Source of the DNA: Fen-1308 sp035319185
GTDB lineage: Bacteria > Nitrospirota > Thermodesulfovibrionia > Thermodesulfovibrionales > Dissulfurispiraceae
Reading direction: 5' to 3'
DNA: 64,000 nucleotides
Assembly: GCA_035319185.1 (NCBI GenBank)
Contig: DATHDF010000074.1
Coordinates: 160,274-224,273, forward strand
The translations under genes and the position numbers were made by a program. The notes below the pieces were generated by a model. The model ran no database searches, was not told the DNA's origin, and was given only the letters and a program-made list of their open reading frames with translations. Numbering within the stretch: the stretch's first letter is position 1; the number at the start of each line of letters is the position of its first letter. This document shows positions 49,355 through 57,484 of the stretch, piece by piece.

Positions 49355-51163
49355 ATGAAAAGAGATGATTTAAGAAACATAGCCATTATAGCCCATGTCG
49401 ACCATGGAAAAACTACGCTGGTTGACGGCATGCTGAGGCAGGCCGGCATCTTCAGGGCCAACCAGCAAGTGCAGGAGCGCGTCATGGACTCCAATGACCT
49501 GGAACGTGAGCGGGGCATAACGATCATGGCGAAGAATACCGCCGTCGAATACGATGGGGTAAAGATCAATATAGTGGACACGCCGGGACACGCCGACTTC
49601 GGCGGAGAGGTAGAGCGCATACTGAAGATGGTGGACGGCGTGCTTCTGCTCGTGGATGCATCGGAAGGCCCGCTGCCGCAGACGCGCTTCGTGCTGAAAA
49701 AGGCGCTTGAGCTGAAGCTGCAACCGATACTTGTAATAAACAAGATCGACAGGCCGGATGCGCGCATTCAGGAGGTGCTGAACGAAGTCTACGATCTGTT
49801 TATCGACCTGGATGCTTCGGAGGAACAGCTCGAATTCCCCATCATTTACACGAATGCGAAGCGGGGTACTGCTACTGCAGATCTTTCGATCGAAGGCACC
49901 GACCTCAAACCCCTTTTTGATCTGATTCTCAGCACCATACCCTCACCGGAGGGCGATCCGCAGGATGTCCTGCAGCTGCTCGTCACAAATATCGACTACA
50001 ACGACTATGTAGGCAGGCTTGCCATCGGCAAGATATTCTCCGGCACGGTAAAGATGGGCAGTCAGGTGGCCATGGTCGCGCGAGACCAGAAAACCACAAA
50101 AACAAAGATAACCTCCATATATACCTTTCAGGGACTAGAGAGGATCGATGCGACAGAGGTGTCTGTCGGTGATATCGTGGCCCTCGCCGGATTAGAGGGT
50201 ATCAACATCGGAGATACCATCACAGATATAGACAACCCGCGGCCCCTGCCGCGAATAACAGTGGACGAACCTACCATCTCGATGGTCTTTTCGGTCAACA
50301 CGTCGCCGTTTGCCGGGCGGGACGGCAAATATGTAACTTCGCGCAACCTGCGCGAGCGGCTTGAAAAGGAGCTTCTTTACAACGTGGCCATAAAGGTGGA
50401 ATTCGACAACACCGATTCGTTCAAGGTTATGGGCAGAGGAGAGCTGCAACTCGCCATCCTTATCGAGATGATGAGGCGCGAGGGTTACGAACTTTCCGTC
50501 TCGATGCCTGAAACCATCACGAAGGAGATTGAGGGCAAGCTGCATGAGCCGATGGAATTACTCGTAATAGATGTACCTGAAGAATTTGTCGGCGTGGTGA
50601 CCCAGCAGACCGGAATGCGCAAGGGCAGAATGCAGAAGATGCTGAACAACGGGCACGGCCGGGTAAGGCTCGAGTTCAGGATACCGTCGCGTGGCCTCAT
50701 TGGATTTAGATCGCAGTTTCTCACGGACACGAAGGGAACCGGCCTCCTAAACCATCTGTTCGACGGTTATGAGCCGTGGCACGGGCATATGTCGAAACGG
50801 CAGACCGGAGTGCTCGTCGCCGACAGGCCGGGCAAGTCCAACACGTATGCCCTGTTCCATCTGCAGCCTCGAGGCACCCTGTTCATTCGTGAAAATGTAC
50901 CTGTCTATGAAGGAATGATAATCGGCGAAAATGCGAGAGAGGCCGATCTCGATGTCAACGTGACCAAGGAAAAGAAACTCACTAATATGCGGGCCGCAAG
51001 CGCCGACGACATAATGCAGCTGATACCGCCACGGTTACTCAACCTAGAGCAGGCGATCGAATTCATCAAAGAGGATGAACTTGTCGAGGTCACGCCAGAG
51101 TCGGTGAGGCTGAGAAAGAAGGTCCTCGAAGCGAACAAAAGACCGCGGCCCAACAAAGATTAG
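49355..51163 (+). CDS. typA: Ribosome-associated GTPase TypA/BipA
   Basis: A 602-residue translational GTPase that helps 50S assembly and stress adaptation. It has G1 AHVDHGKTT, the switch region RERGITI, G3 DTPGHADFGG, G4 NKIDRPDA, then domains II, III, V and the family-specific C-terminal domain (GKSNTYALFHLQPRGTLF). The ATG at 49355 begins the conserved MKRDDLRNIAIIAHVDHG and has GGAG 13 bases upstream; an ATG ten codons earlier gives a non-conserved extension. Confidence 0.97.
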   Translation: MKRDDLRNIAIIAHVDHGKTTLVDGMLRQAGIFRANQQVQERVMDSNDLERERGITIMAKNTAVEYDGVKINIVDTPGHADFGGEVERILKMVDGVLLLVDASEGPLPQTRFVLKKALELKLQPILVINKIDRPDARIQEVLNEVYDLFIDLDASEEQLEFPIIYTNAKRGTATADLSIEGTDLKPLFDLILSTIPSPEGDPQDVLQLLVTNIDYNDYVGRLAIGKIFSGTVKMGSQVAMVARDQKTTKTKITSIYTFQGLERIDATEVSVGDIVALAGLEGINIGDTITDIDNPRPLPRITVDEPTISMVFSVNTSPFAGRDGKYVTSRNLRERLEKELLYNVAIKVEFDNTDSFKVMGRGELQLAILIEMMRREGYELSVSMPETITKEIEGKLHEPMELLVIDVPEEFVGVVTQQTGMRKGRMQKMLNNGHGRVRLEFRIPSRGLIGFRSQFLTDTKGTGLLNHLFDGYEPWHGHMSKRQTGVLVADRPGKSNTYALFHLQPRGTLFIRENVPVYEGMIIGENAREADLDVNVTKEKKLTNMRAASADDIMQLIPPRLLNLEQAIEFIKEDELVEVTPESVRLRKKVLEANKRPRPNKD

Positions 51164-51217
51164 CAGACACCTGGCCGCTGCGAGCGTCTTTGCGCAGGCT
51201 CGGCAATAAAGTAAAGT

Positions 51218-52012
51218 ATGAAAGTCAAGAAATGGTTACGGTATGCCCTACTGCTCTGTGCTTTGGCCTTCATCCTTAGCATCGCCATCTATTTTGTATA
51301 TCCCAATGTCTCAAAGCTGAAAAAGGAAAATCCGGGGAAATCTTCCTTCATGGTATACCGCGAAAGGCAATGGAAGGAGGAAGGCAAAAGGATCGCGATC
51401 CGGCAATACTGGGTCCCGCTTTCGCGTATCTCCAGCTACATGACAAAGGCGGTCATTATCGCTGAAGACGACAAGTTCTGGTCGCATGCCGGCTTCGATT
51501 TCGAGGCCATTGAGAAGTCCCTTGAAAAGGACCTGAAGGAAAAAAAATTCAAATTCGGTGGAAGCACAATAAGCCAACAGCTGGCAAAGAACCTTTATCT
51601 CACGCCATCCAAGAATCCTCTTCGTAAAATCAAAGAGGCAATCCTGACCTGGCGGATCGAAAAGGGCCTTTCTAAAAGGCGCATTCTTGAACTCTATCTG
51701 AATGTCGCGGAATGGGGCGAAGGCATCTTCGGGATCGAAGCAGCATCGCGCCATTATTATGGTAAAACAGCGTCTGCGCTGAGCGCTGAAGAAGCTGCAC
51801 ATCTTGCTGCGGTTCTTCCCAATCCAAGAAAATACAGCCCGGTCGGCATTTCTCGTTACGTGAACAACCGCTCCAGGATCATCTACGAGATCATGGTAAG
51901 GAGGGGAATCGTTGTCGAGGAATACGAAGATATGATCCAAAGCCCTGACGAAAACAGCGCGACACAGGCACCGCCGCTCATCGACAGGATGGCCGCTCCG
52001 GGTATGCAGTAG
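51218..52012 (+). CDS. mtgA: Monofunctional peptidoglycan glycosyltransferase
   Basis: A 264-residue GT51 enzyme that polymerises lipid II into glycan strands. It has an N-terminal membrane anchor (about 9-28) and the GT51 motifs EDDKFWSHAGFD (catalytic Glu), GGSTISQQLAKNLYL, KIKEAILTWRIEKGLSKRRI and ELYLNVAEWGEGIFG. No transpeptidase domain follows. It lies 54 bases after typA and converges with the chemoreceptor gene, with only 17 bases between the stops. Confidence 0.96.
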   Translation: MKVKKWLRYALLLCALAFILSIAIYFVYPNVSKLKKENPGKSSFMVYRERQWKEEGKRIAIRQYWVPLSRISSYMTKAVIIAEDDKFWSHAGFDFEAIEKSLEKDLKEKKFKFGGSTISQQLAKNLYLTPSKNPLRKIKEAILTWRIEKGLSKRRILELYLNVAEWGEGIFGIEAASRHYYGKTASALSAEEAAHLAAVLPNPRKYSPVGISRYVNNRSRIIYEIMVRRGIVVEEYEDMIQSPDENSATQAPPLIDRMAAPGMQ

Positions 52013-52029
52013 TTTTCTGTTTCAGACCC

Positions 52030-54078
52030 TCAGGCCGACGCCTGTTTGTTGGCCTCGTTAAGGCTATCTGCCTTGACTATATCAATGTCCGCCTGTATCT
52101 TCTTGACCGCAGTAGTGAGTTCATTATATATGGCATGTGCCCGACCGTCACCGGCCCTTGCCGATTTTACAGCCTCTTTGGCAAGCAAATGGATCTTGTC
52201 GTGAGCGGATGAAAGCCTGCCGAAACTTTGCAAATGCCCAAGCAGCGACTGCCCTTCATTCGCGTACCATTTGCCAAACCTGCATATGTGTTTTTCAAGT
52301 TCGATTTCATCAACAGATCTGCGACCGTCGACCGCGTCTCCGACCTTATACATGAACGACCTGATGTCCCCTTTCGCAATCTCCAGCAAAGCGGCCCCGC
52401 TGCCTATCGTCTGAAAACCCGAGAATGATTGTGTAAGGTCGCCCACGACGCCGACTATTCTGTCAGTACCCTTCAGCACCTCGGCTGCCCTGCTTTCGGT
52501 CTCTTTTGCGATCGAAGATGTAATCTCTATATTGCGGGCAACCTCCTCTGCAGCAGAAGACTGCTCCTCGACGGCCGTGGCTATCTGGGTTATCTTGTCA
52601 TTGGCATTCGCAACAGCCTCCGTCATGCCCTCGATAGAGCCCATGACCTGCTTGATTGCCTCGTCGGCCCTTGTCACCTCTTCTGCAGTATCGCTCATCC
52701 TCCTGGTCGTCTCTGCAGACTCATTCTGAACTGCCCTGATCTCAGCCGTGATCTGCTCAGTCGCCTTGATCGTCTTCTCCGCGAGTTTTCTGACCTCGTC
52801 TGCAACCACGGCAAAGCCCCTGCCCTGCTCTCCAGCCCGCGCGGCCTCGATGGCCGCGTTCAGCGCAAGCAGATTTGTCTGGTCGGCAATCTCCTTTATG
52901 ACCGTTACTATATTGCCGATATCAGCCGATTTAGTATTGAGCTTCTCGATCATTTCAGCAAGCCCTACAGTCGACACATGGACACCATTGACAGTCTCAA
53001 CAGCCCCCATTGCAATATCCCTGCCGCTGTTCGCCATGTTCATCGCGGTCGCTGATATCTCCGAAGCCGACGAAGCGTTCTTGGCGATTTCCGTTATCGT
53101 CTGGCTCATCTCTTCCGCAGCAGCCGCTATCTGATTGGCCTGCGCAGACTGTTTTCTCGCGCCGGACGTCATTTCGTTCGCATTGTCTTTCAACATGCCC
53201 GACGTTGTCACAACCTGTCCTGTAGAAACCAACATGCTCTCGACCATCTTTCCGTAGGAATCAAGGACCTTGTTGATATCGTCCGCAAGCAATCCGATTT
53301 CGTCTTTGCCTCTAGCGCTGAGTCTGCCCCTAAGGTCGCCCCTCCCCTCGGACAACGCAGACGAAAAACCCGTCATGATATGTTCATACTGCTTTACAGG
53401 TCCCGATATGAACCGTCCGCCCACAAGAAAAGTTGTTGCAGTAACAACTATCGAGATAATAATGAGCACCACGCCAACACCCGCAAGAATCTTGAAAACA
53501 GTTGCCATCACGTCGTCTGCATATATACCGGTCCCTACATACCAGCCCCAAGGCCTGAACAACTTTACATAGGAAATTTTCTTGACTGGATTGGAGCTTT
53601 CCGACCTTGGCCATAGATATTCGACAAATGCGTCGCCATCCTTCTTGGCAAGGCTGACCACGTCATCCAGGAAAGGCTTCCCTTCCGCATCTTTAAACGT
53701 CGATATAGGTTTGCCGATCAGCTCTGCCTTGGGATGGGCGAGCATTTTATCGGAATCGTTGATCCAGACATATTCCTTGCCATTTTCTCCGAACCTGAAT
53801 TTGCTCAGCGTGGCCACTGCGCGCTGCCTGGCCTCTTCGACAGTAAATTCACCATTTGCCGCGCGCTGTTCATATTCCGCAATAAGATTGTATGCAACCG
53901 TGACAACATCCTGCACGTTGTTCTTTTTTTCAGTCGTCAGCTTGTCTTTAGTAACAGGCAGGACATAGACGAATACGCCGATCATCATAAGACCTACCGC
54001 CATTATCGGCATCAGAGAGATCTTCCAGAAGACAGGCCAATTTTTGAAACTCAGAAGGTCCCGGATATTAAATGTCAT
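52030..54078 (-). CDS. Methyl-accepting chemotaxis protein, Cache sensor and CZB-like C-terminus
   Basis: A 682-residue chemoreceptor. It has membrane helix 1 (about 17-38), a periplasmic single-Cache-type sensor (about 45-190; YVWINDSDKMLAHPKAELIG), helix 2 (about 195-217), HAMP, and a long signalling coiled coil with the hairpin EIADQTNLLALNAAIEAARAGE. A C-terminal region of about 130 residues resembles the zinc-binding CZB domain (CRFGKWY and later His residues). The first His ligand of CZB seems to be missing. The ATG at 54078 has GGAGG eight bases upstream and starts just before the first helix. Confidence 0.93.
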   Translation of the reverse strand: MTFNIRDLLSFKNWPVFWKISLMPIMAVGLMMIGVFVYVLPVTKDKLTTEKKNNVQDVVTVAYNLIAEYEQRAANGEFTVEEARQRAVATLSKFRFGENGKEYVWINDSDKMLAHPKAELIGKPISTFKDAEGKPFLDDVVSLAKKDGDAFVEYLWPRSESSNPVKKISYVKLFRPWGWYVGTGIYADDVMATVFKILAGVGVVLIIISIVVTATTFLVGGRFISGPVKQYEHIMTGFSSALSEGRGDLRGRLSARGKDEIGLLADDINKVLDSYGKMVESMLVSTGQVVTTSGMLKDNANEMTSGARKQSAQANQIAAAAEEMSQTITEIAKNASSASEISATAMNMANSGRDIAMGAVETVNGVHVSTVGLAEMIEKLNTKSADIGNIVTVIKEIADQTNLLALNAAIEAARAGEQGRGFAVVADEVRKLAEKTIKATEQITAEIRAVQNESAETTRRMSDTAEEVTRADEAIKQVMGSIEGMTEAVANANDKITQIATAVEEQSSAAEEVARNIEITSSIAKETESRAAEVLKGTDRIVGVVGDLTQSFSGFQTIGSGAALLEIAKGDIRSFMYKVGDAVDGRRSVDEIELEKHICRFGKWYANEGQSLLGHLQSFGRLSSAHDKIHLLAKEAVKSARAGDGRAHAIYNELTTAVKKIQADIDIVKADSLNEANKQASA

Positions 54079-54181
54079 GGTCTCATCCCTCCTGCAGCAA
54101 CTTTTTAGAAAAAACCGTTTACCGGCACTGCAGTAAATGACCGATCTCCTCCCCATGGCAGCCCGGCCCCTAAACTGCATG

Positions 54182-54190
54182 ATTATAGCA
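54182..54190 (-). promoter_or_regulatory. Extended -10 promoter of the chemoreceptor gene
   Basis: On the minus strand TGCTATAAT is a perfect extended -10 element, predicting a start near 54175 and a leader of about 97 bases. No flagellar sigma-28 motif is visible. Confidence 0.45.
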
Positions 54191-54267
54191 GATTTGTCGG
54201 ATGCAGCCCTTTTGAAATTAAATGATATTTTTGCATAGATCTATAATTTTTTTTTATAACCGCAGCA

Positions 54268-54429
54268 TTACTGCTCACGACTCAACTTTTTGATTTCCTC
54301 CATCAGCTCCATAGGCGTAATGATTCCCTTCTTCAGCAGTAGGTTTATCAGCGCTTCCAGCTCCAGCGCGCTGCTGATAATCAGCTCCTCGATCGACTCC
54401 ATTCCCTCTTTTTCCGGCTCGTCGCTCAT
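54268..54429 (-). CDS. 53-residue acidic helical protein coupled to greB
   Basis: A very small soluble protein with an acidic N-terminus and a C-terminal helical pair (LELEALINLLLKKGIITPMELMEEIKKL) like the short helix-turn-helix-like modules found at the ends of larger proteins. The ATG at 54429 has GGAGGT six bases upstream, and that ribosome site lies inside the end of greB, whose stop is one base before this start. It is therefore very likely expressed with GreB. The function is unknown; a binding partner or modulator of GreB or RNA polymerase is a guess. Confidence 0.8.
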   Translation of the reverse strand: MSDEPEKEGMESIEELIISSALELEALINLLLKKGIITPMELMEEIKKLSREQ

Positions 54430-54430
54430 A

Positions 54431-55006
54431 TCAGACCTCCTGTGTTTTTCTTGCGGTCGTCGCTCTGCTACGTGAAACGTCGGACCTATTATTCTGCGAC
54501 GCCGGAGATTCGTAAGAAACTGCTGAAACAATGAAAATCGCGGTATCGTTCGGCCTTTTCACCACCACTTCATCGCCCTCTGATTTTCGCAGCAGCGCCT
54601 TTGCCATAGGGGAATCAATGCTTATATGTCCCTTGTCGGCGTCGCTTTCGTCGGGGCCCACAATACGATAACGACATATGGCGCCCGATGCCTCCTGAAG
54701 ATCGACCCAGGCCCCGAAATATATCACAGACTCGTCAGCCGGCTTGCGGTCGACCACAACGAGTTCGCCCAGTCTCTTTGTCAGGAAACGCACCTTGGCA
54801 TCTATCTGGCGCAGCTGTTTCTTCCCATATATGTACTCCGCATTTTCAGAGCGGTCGCCCATGGCCGCTGCTTCAGCCACTGCCTGCGTAACCTTGGGGC
54901 GCTTTGTCTTCCAGAGATAGGACAGCTCGTCAGCCAGGCGTCTGTAGCCTTCCGGGGTTATATAAGGAGACGCCTTCGAGCCGCCTGATGTTCTTCTCAT
55001 AATCAT
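54431..55006 (-). CDS. greB: Transcription elongation factor of the GreA/GreB family
   Basis: A 191-residue factor that enters the secondary channel of RNA polymerase and stimulates transcript cleavage. The N-terminal coiled coil starts at YITPEGYRRLADELSYLW and contains AAAMGDRSENAEYIYGKKQLR, the GreB-type acidic tip region. A FKBP-like C-terminal domain (about 90-165) is followed by an Arg/Ser-rich tail of about 25 residues that is not usual. The ATG at 55006 (or 55000) lies just after a TATAAT box and has no ribosome site. A 53-residue gene follows directly. Confidence 0.93.
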   Translation of the reverse strand: MIMRRTSGGSKASPYITPEGYRRLADELSYLWKTKRPKVTQAVAEAAAMGDRSENAEYIYGKKQLRQIDAKVRFLTKRLGELVVVDRKPADESVIYFGAWVDLQEASGAICRYRIVGPDESDADKGHISIDSPMAKALLRKSEGDEVVVKRPNDTAIFIVSAVSYESPASQNNRSDVSRSRATTARKTQEV

Positions 55007-55015
55007 CGATTGTGA

Positions 55016-55024
55016 ATTATACCA
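55016..55024 (-). promoter_or_regulatory. Extended -10 promoter of greB, near-leaderless
   Basis: On the minus strand TGGTATAAT is a perfect extended -10 element ending nine bases before the ATG at 55006, so the predicted leader is zero to three bases long. The nearest -35-like TTGAGC is 21 bases away and probably too far. Confidence 0.5.
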
Positions 55025-55196
55025 TTTCCTGTCGCCGACGCGGCTCAAGGCCACCTCAGCCCGCCCTGTTTCCATCAATCTCAAAATGTATGTTATTCTT
55101 AAAACCAGGGCATGTGAGAGGATTAGCTTCCTCATGCGGCAGGGCAAAACCCCTCTGCAGAACTGTGCTGCCAGTCTTGAGATCTCGCGGAGAAAA

Positions 55197-55754
55197 ATGG
55201 GAATGAACAAAATAGTGGTATTCGTCCTCGGACCGGACAGGCCGGGTATTATAGCCACGATATCAAGGGTGCTCTTCGATCATGGATGCAATCTGGAAGA
55301 CGTAAGCCAGACGATCCTGCAGGGCGAGTTCCTGGGAATCTTTATTGTCTCTGTAGAAGCAGGAAGCAGTGCTGAGTCCTTGTTGTCGGCACTACAGGAG
55401 CAGCTGGGACCATCCGGCCTCTTTGTCCATTTAAGATCATTGGACAATCGGGCCTATGCAGAGGCACCCCTTAGCGAGCCCTTCATCATAACAACCATCG
55501 GCCCTGACAGGCCCGGTCTGGTTGCGGGGATCACTGAAGTGCTTGCCCGTTACAATGTGAATATCACCGATCTGAAGGCCGTACCCAGGGCAGATCAGGA
55601 CCGACTCGATTACATCATGATATATGAGGTTAACATGCCTCCTACGGCGGATTACAGTGTCTTGAGATCGGCCCTCAGCGACCGGGCCGCGGAGCTCGGG
55701 CTGGACATCAACCTTCAGCACAGAAGAATCTTCGAGCAGATCCATAGGGTGTAA
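55197..55754 (+). CDS. Tandem ACT-domain protein (GcvR-like)
   Basis: A 185-residue protein made of two ACT domains, each opening with the same phrase: VFVLGPDRPGIIATISRVL (about residue 8) and ITTIGPDRPGLVAGITEVL (about residue 100). ACT domains bind amino acids and control enzymes or transcription; GcvR is the best known two-domain form. The ATG at 55197 has GGAG upstream. It ends three bases before the DUF711 gene, a pairing that recurs in many bacteria and archaea, which suggests that it is the regulator or partner of that protein. Confidence 0.88.
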   Translation: MGMNKIVVFVLGPDRPGIIATISRVLFDHGCNLEDVSQTILQGEFLGIFIVSVEAGSSAESLLSALQEQLGPSGLFVHLRSLDNRAYAEAPLSEPFIITTIGPDRPGLVAGITEVLARYNVNITDLKAVPRADQDRLDYIMIYEVNMPPTADYSVLRSALSDRAAELGLDINLQHRRIFEQIHRV

Positions 55755-55757
55755 TCC

Positions 55758-57131
55758 ATGCTGACTGAACGCGAAATAATAGCCACGCTGGAAATGCTGC
55801 GAAACGAGAATCTGGATGTCCGCACGGTAACGCTCGGCGTCAGCCTTTTTGATTGCGCAAGCCATGACTCAGAACGTTTCATCGCCAATATGCGGGCCAA
55901 GCTATTCAGAATTGCCGGGACGCTCGTGGAGATCTGCGAAGAAATCGGCCTGAGGTATGGCATCCCGGTGGTAAACAAGAGGGTAGCCGTGAGTCCGGTA
56001 GCTGTTGCAGCCTGCAGTTTTTCAGCTGAAGCAATGCTCCGCATTGCGCTCGCCCTGGACGAGATTGCCCGCAATCTCCGGATCGACTTCATCGGCGGAT
56101 TCGGGGCCCTCGTGGAAAAGGGCTTTACAAAAGGCGACAGCGCGTTGATAGAAGCCATCCCCCACGCCCTTGCAGAAACAGAGAGAGTCTGTTCGTCCAT
56201 AAATGTCGCTTCAACGCACGCCGGCATCAACATGGACGCCGTTTCACTGATGGGGAAAACCATAAAGCGAACCGCTGAGATCACTGCAGACCGGGATGGG
56301 CTCGGCTGCGCCAAGCTCGTGGTGTTTGCAAATATACCGCAAGATGTTCCTTTCATGGCGGGAGCCTATCTCGGCATAGGAGAGCCCGACTCGGTTATCA
56401 ATGTCGGCGTCAGCGGCCCCGGCGTCGTAAGAAAGGCGATTGACAGGGCTCGCGCTGCCGATCCTTCCCTAGACCTGGGTAAGCTGTCCGAAACGATCAA
56501 GCGCACGGCATTTAAAGTCACCCGCGTGGGTGAACTCATCGGCAGACAGGTTGCAGACAAGCTGGGTGTACCTTTTGGAGTTGTAGATCTCTCGCTTGCG
56601 CCGACCCCCAATGTCGGCGACAGCGTCGGTGAAATATTTCAGAGCCTCGGGCTCGCCAGCATCGGGAACCCCGGGTCGACGGCAGTTCTGGCGATGCTCA
56701 ATGATGCAGTGAAGAAAGGCGGCATCTTCGCCAGCTCGTCCGTCGGTGGACTGAGCGGGGCCTTCATCCCTGTAAGCGAAGACCTGAACATTGCCGAGGC
56801 GGCAAGGAATGGAAGTCTTTCGCTGGAAAAACTTGAGGCGATGACAAGCGTTTGCTCCGTTGGGCTGGACATGGTTGCCATCCCCGGAGATACGTCAGCA
56901 GAGACCATTTCCGGGATCATAGCAGACGAAATGGCCATAGGTGTTATAAACAGCAAGGCAACAGCCGCCAGGCTGATACCGGTTCCGGGCAAGAAGACCG
57001 GGGAGCGCGTCTCGTTCGGCGGGCTGCTCGGAGAGGCAACCATAATCAACGTTCGAGATGACGGCGGCTCTGCCGGCTTCATTAAGCTCGGAGGCAGGAT
57101 TCCAGCCCCGGTGCAGAGCTTCAAGAACTAG
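55758..57131 (+). CDS. DUF711 / UPF0210 family protein
   Basis: A 457-residue soluble protein of the DUF711 (UPF0210, PFL-fold-like) family, matching its usual length. Typical phrases are the N-terminal REIIATLEMLRNENLDVRTV, SCTHAG-like STHAGINMDAV, and ANIPQDVPFMAGAYLG. The family has a structure related to glycyl-radical enzymes, but no radical glycine motif is evident and its reaction is unknown. It is translationally close to the ACT-domain gene, which hints at an amino-acid-linked role. A small zinc-ribbon protein follows 14 bases later. Confidence 0.9.
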   Translation: MLTEREIIATLEMLRNENLDVRTVTLGVSLFDCASHDSERFIANMRAKLFRIAGTLVEICEEIGLRYGIPVVNKRVAVSPVAVAACSFSAEAMLRIALALDEIARNLRIDFIGGFGALVEKGFTKGDSALIEAIPHALAETERVCSSINVASTHAGINMDAVSLMGKTIKRTAEITADRDGLGCAKLVVFANIPQDVPFMAGAYLGIGEPDSVINVGVSGPGVVRKAIDRARAADPSLDLGKLSETIKRTAFKVTRVGELIGRQVADKLGVPFGVVDLSLAPTPNVGDSVGEIFQSLGLASIGNPGSTAVLAMLNDAVKKGGIFASSSVGGLSGAFIPVSEDLNIAEAARNGSLSLEKLEAMTSVCSVGLDMVAIPGDTSAETISGIIADEMAIGVINSKATAARLIPVPGKKTGERVSFGGLLGEATIINVRDDGGSAGFIKLGGRIPAPVQSFKN

Positions 57132-57145
57132 GAACAAGAAATCTG

Positions 57146-57484
57146 ATGGCCATTAAACCGGCAGCGGGTGACAGGATTAAGCAGGACTTTGCCAAACGAC
57201 GCAAATTTCAACTCACAGCGATATGGGTGACTCTGGTGCTCCTGCTTGCACCAGCACTGCTTTATCATCACTCCCAGTTGTTGGCAGACTTTTCCAAGAA
57301 CGATCTGCTAGCAGCCCAGGTTCTAATCCTCTGCGCATTCATCGGATTCACTGCCGCCAACTGGAGATGCCCTTCCTGCGGCAGCTATCTGGGTCCGAAC
57401 TTAAGCCGGCGGTTTTGCGGGCGTTGCAACACTGAGCTGCAATATTCTCCGGCAGATCACTCCCGTTCCGAAAGGGACTTGTAA
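57146..57484 (+). CDS. Small membrane protein with zinc ribbon
   Basis: A 112-residue protein with two membrane helices (about 24-42 and 56-72) and a C-terminal zinc ribbon made of CPSCG and CGRC, spaced about 20 residues apart. Such proteins are usually uncharacterised; the ribbon may bind a protein partner or simply stabilise the tail. It is close behind the DUF711 gene on the same strand. Its last 28 bases overlap the end of the convergent citrate synthase gene. Confidence 0.75.
   Translation: MAIKPAAGDRIKQDFAKRRKFQLTAIWVTLVLLLAPALLYHHSQLLADFSKNDLLAAQVLILCAFIGFTAANWRCPSCGSYLGPNLSRRFCGRCNTELQYSPADHSRSERDL

Noticed and set aside
54244..54253. T-run as a terminator
   Set aside because: No stable GC stem precedes it and no plus-strand gene ends there; it is part of the AT-rich upstream region of the chemoreceptor gene.
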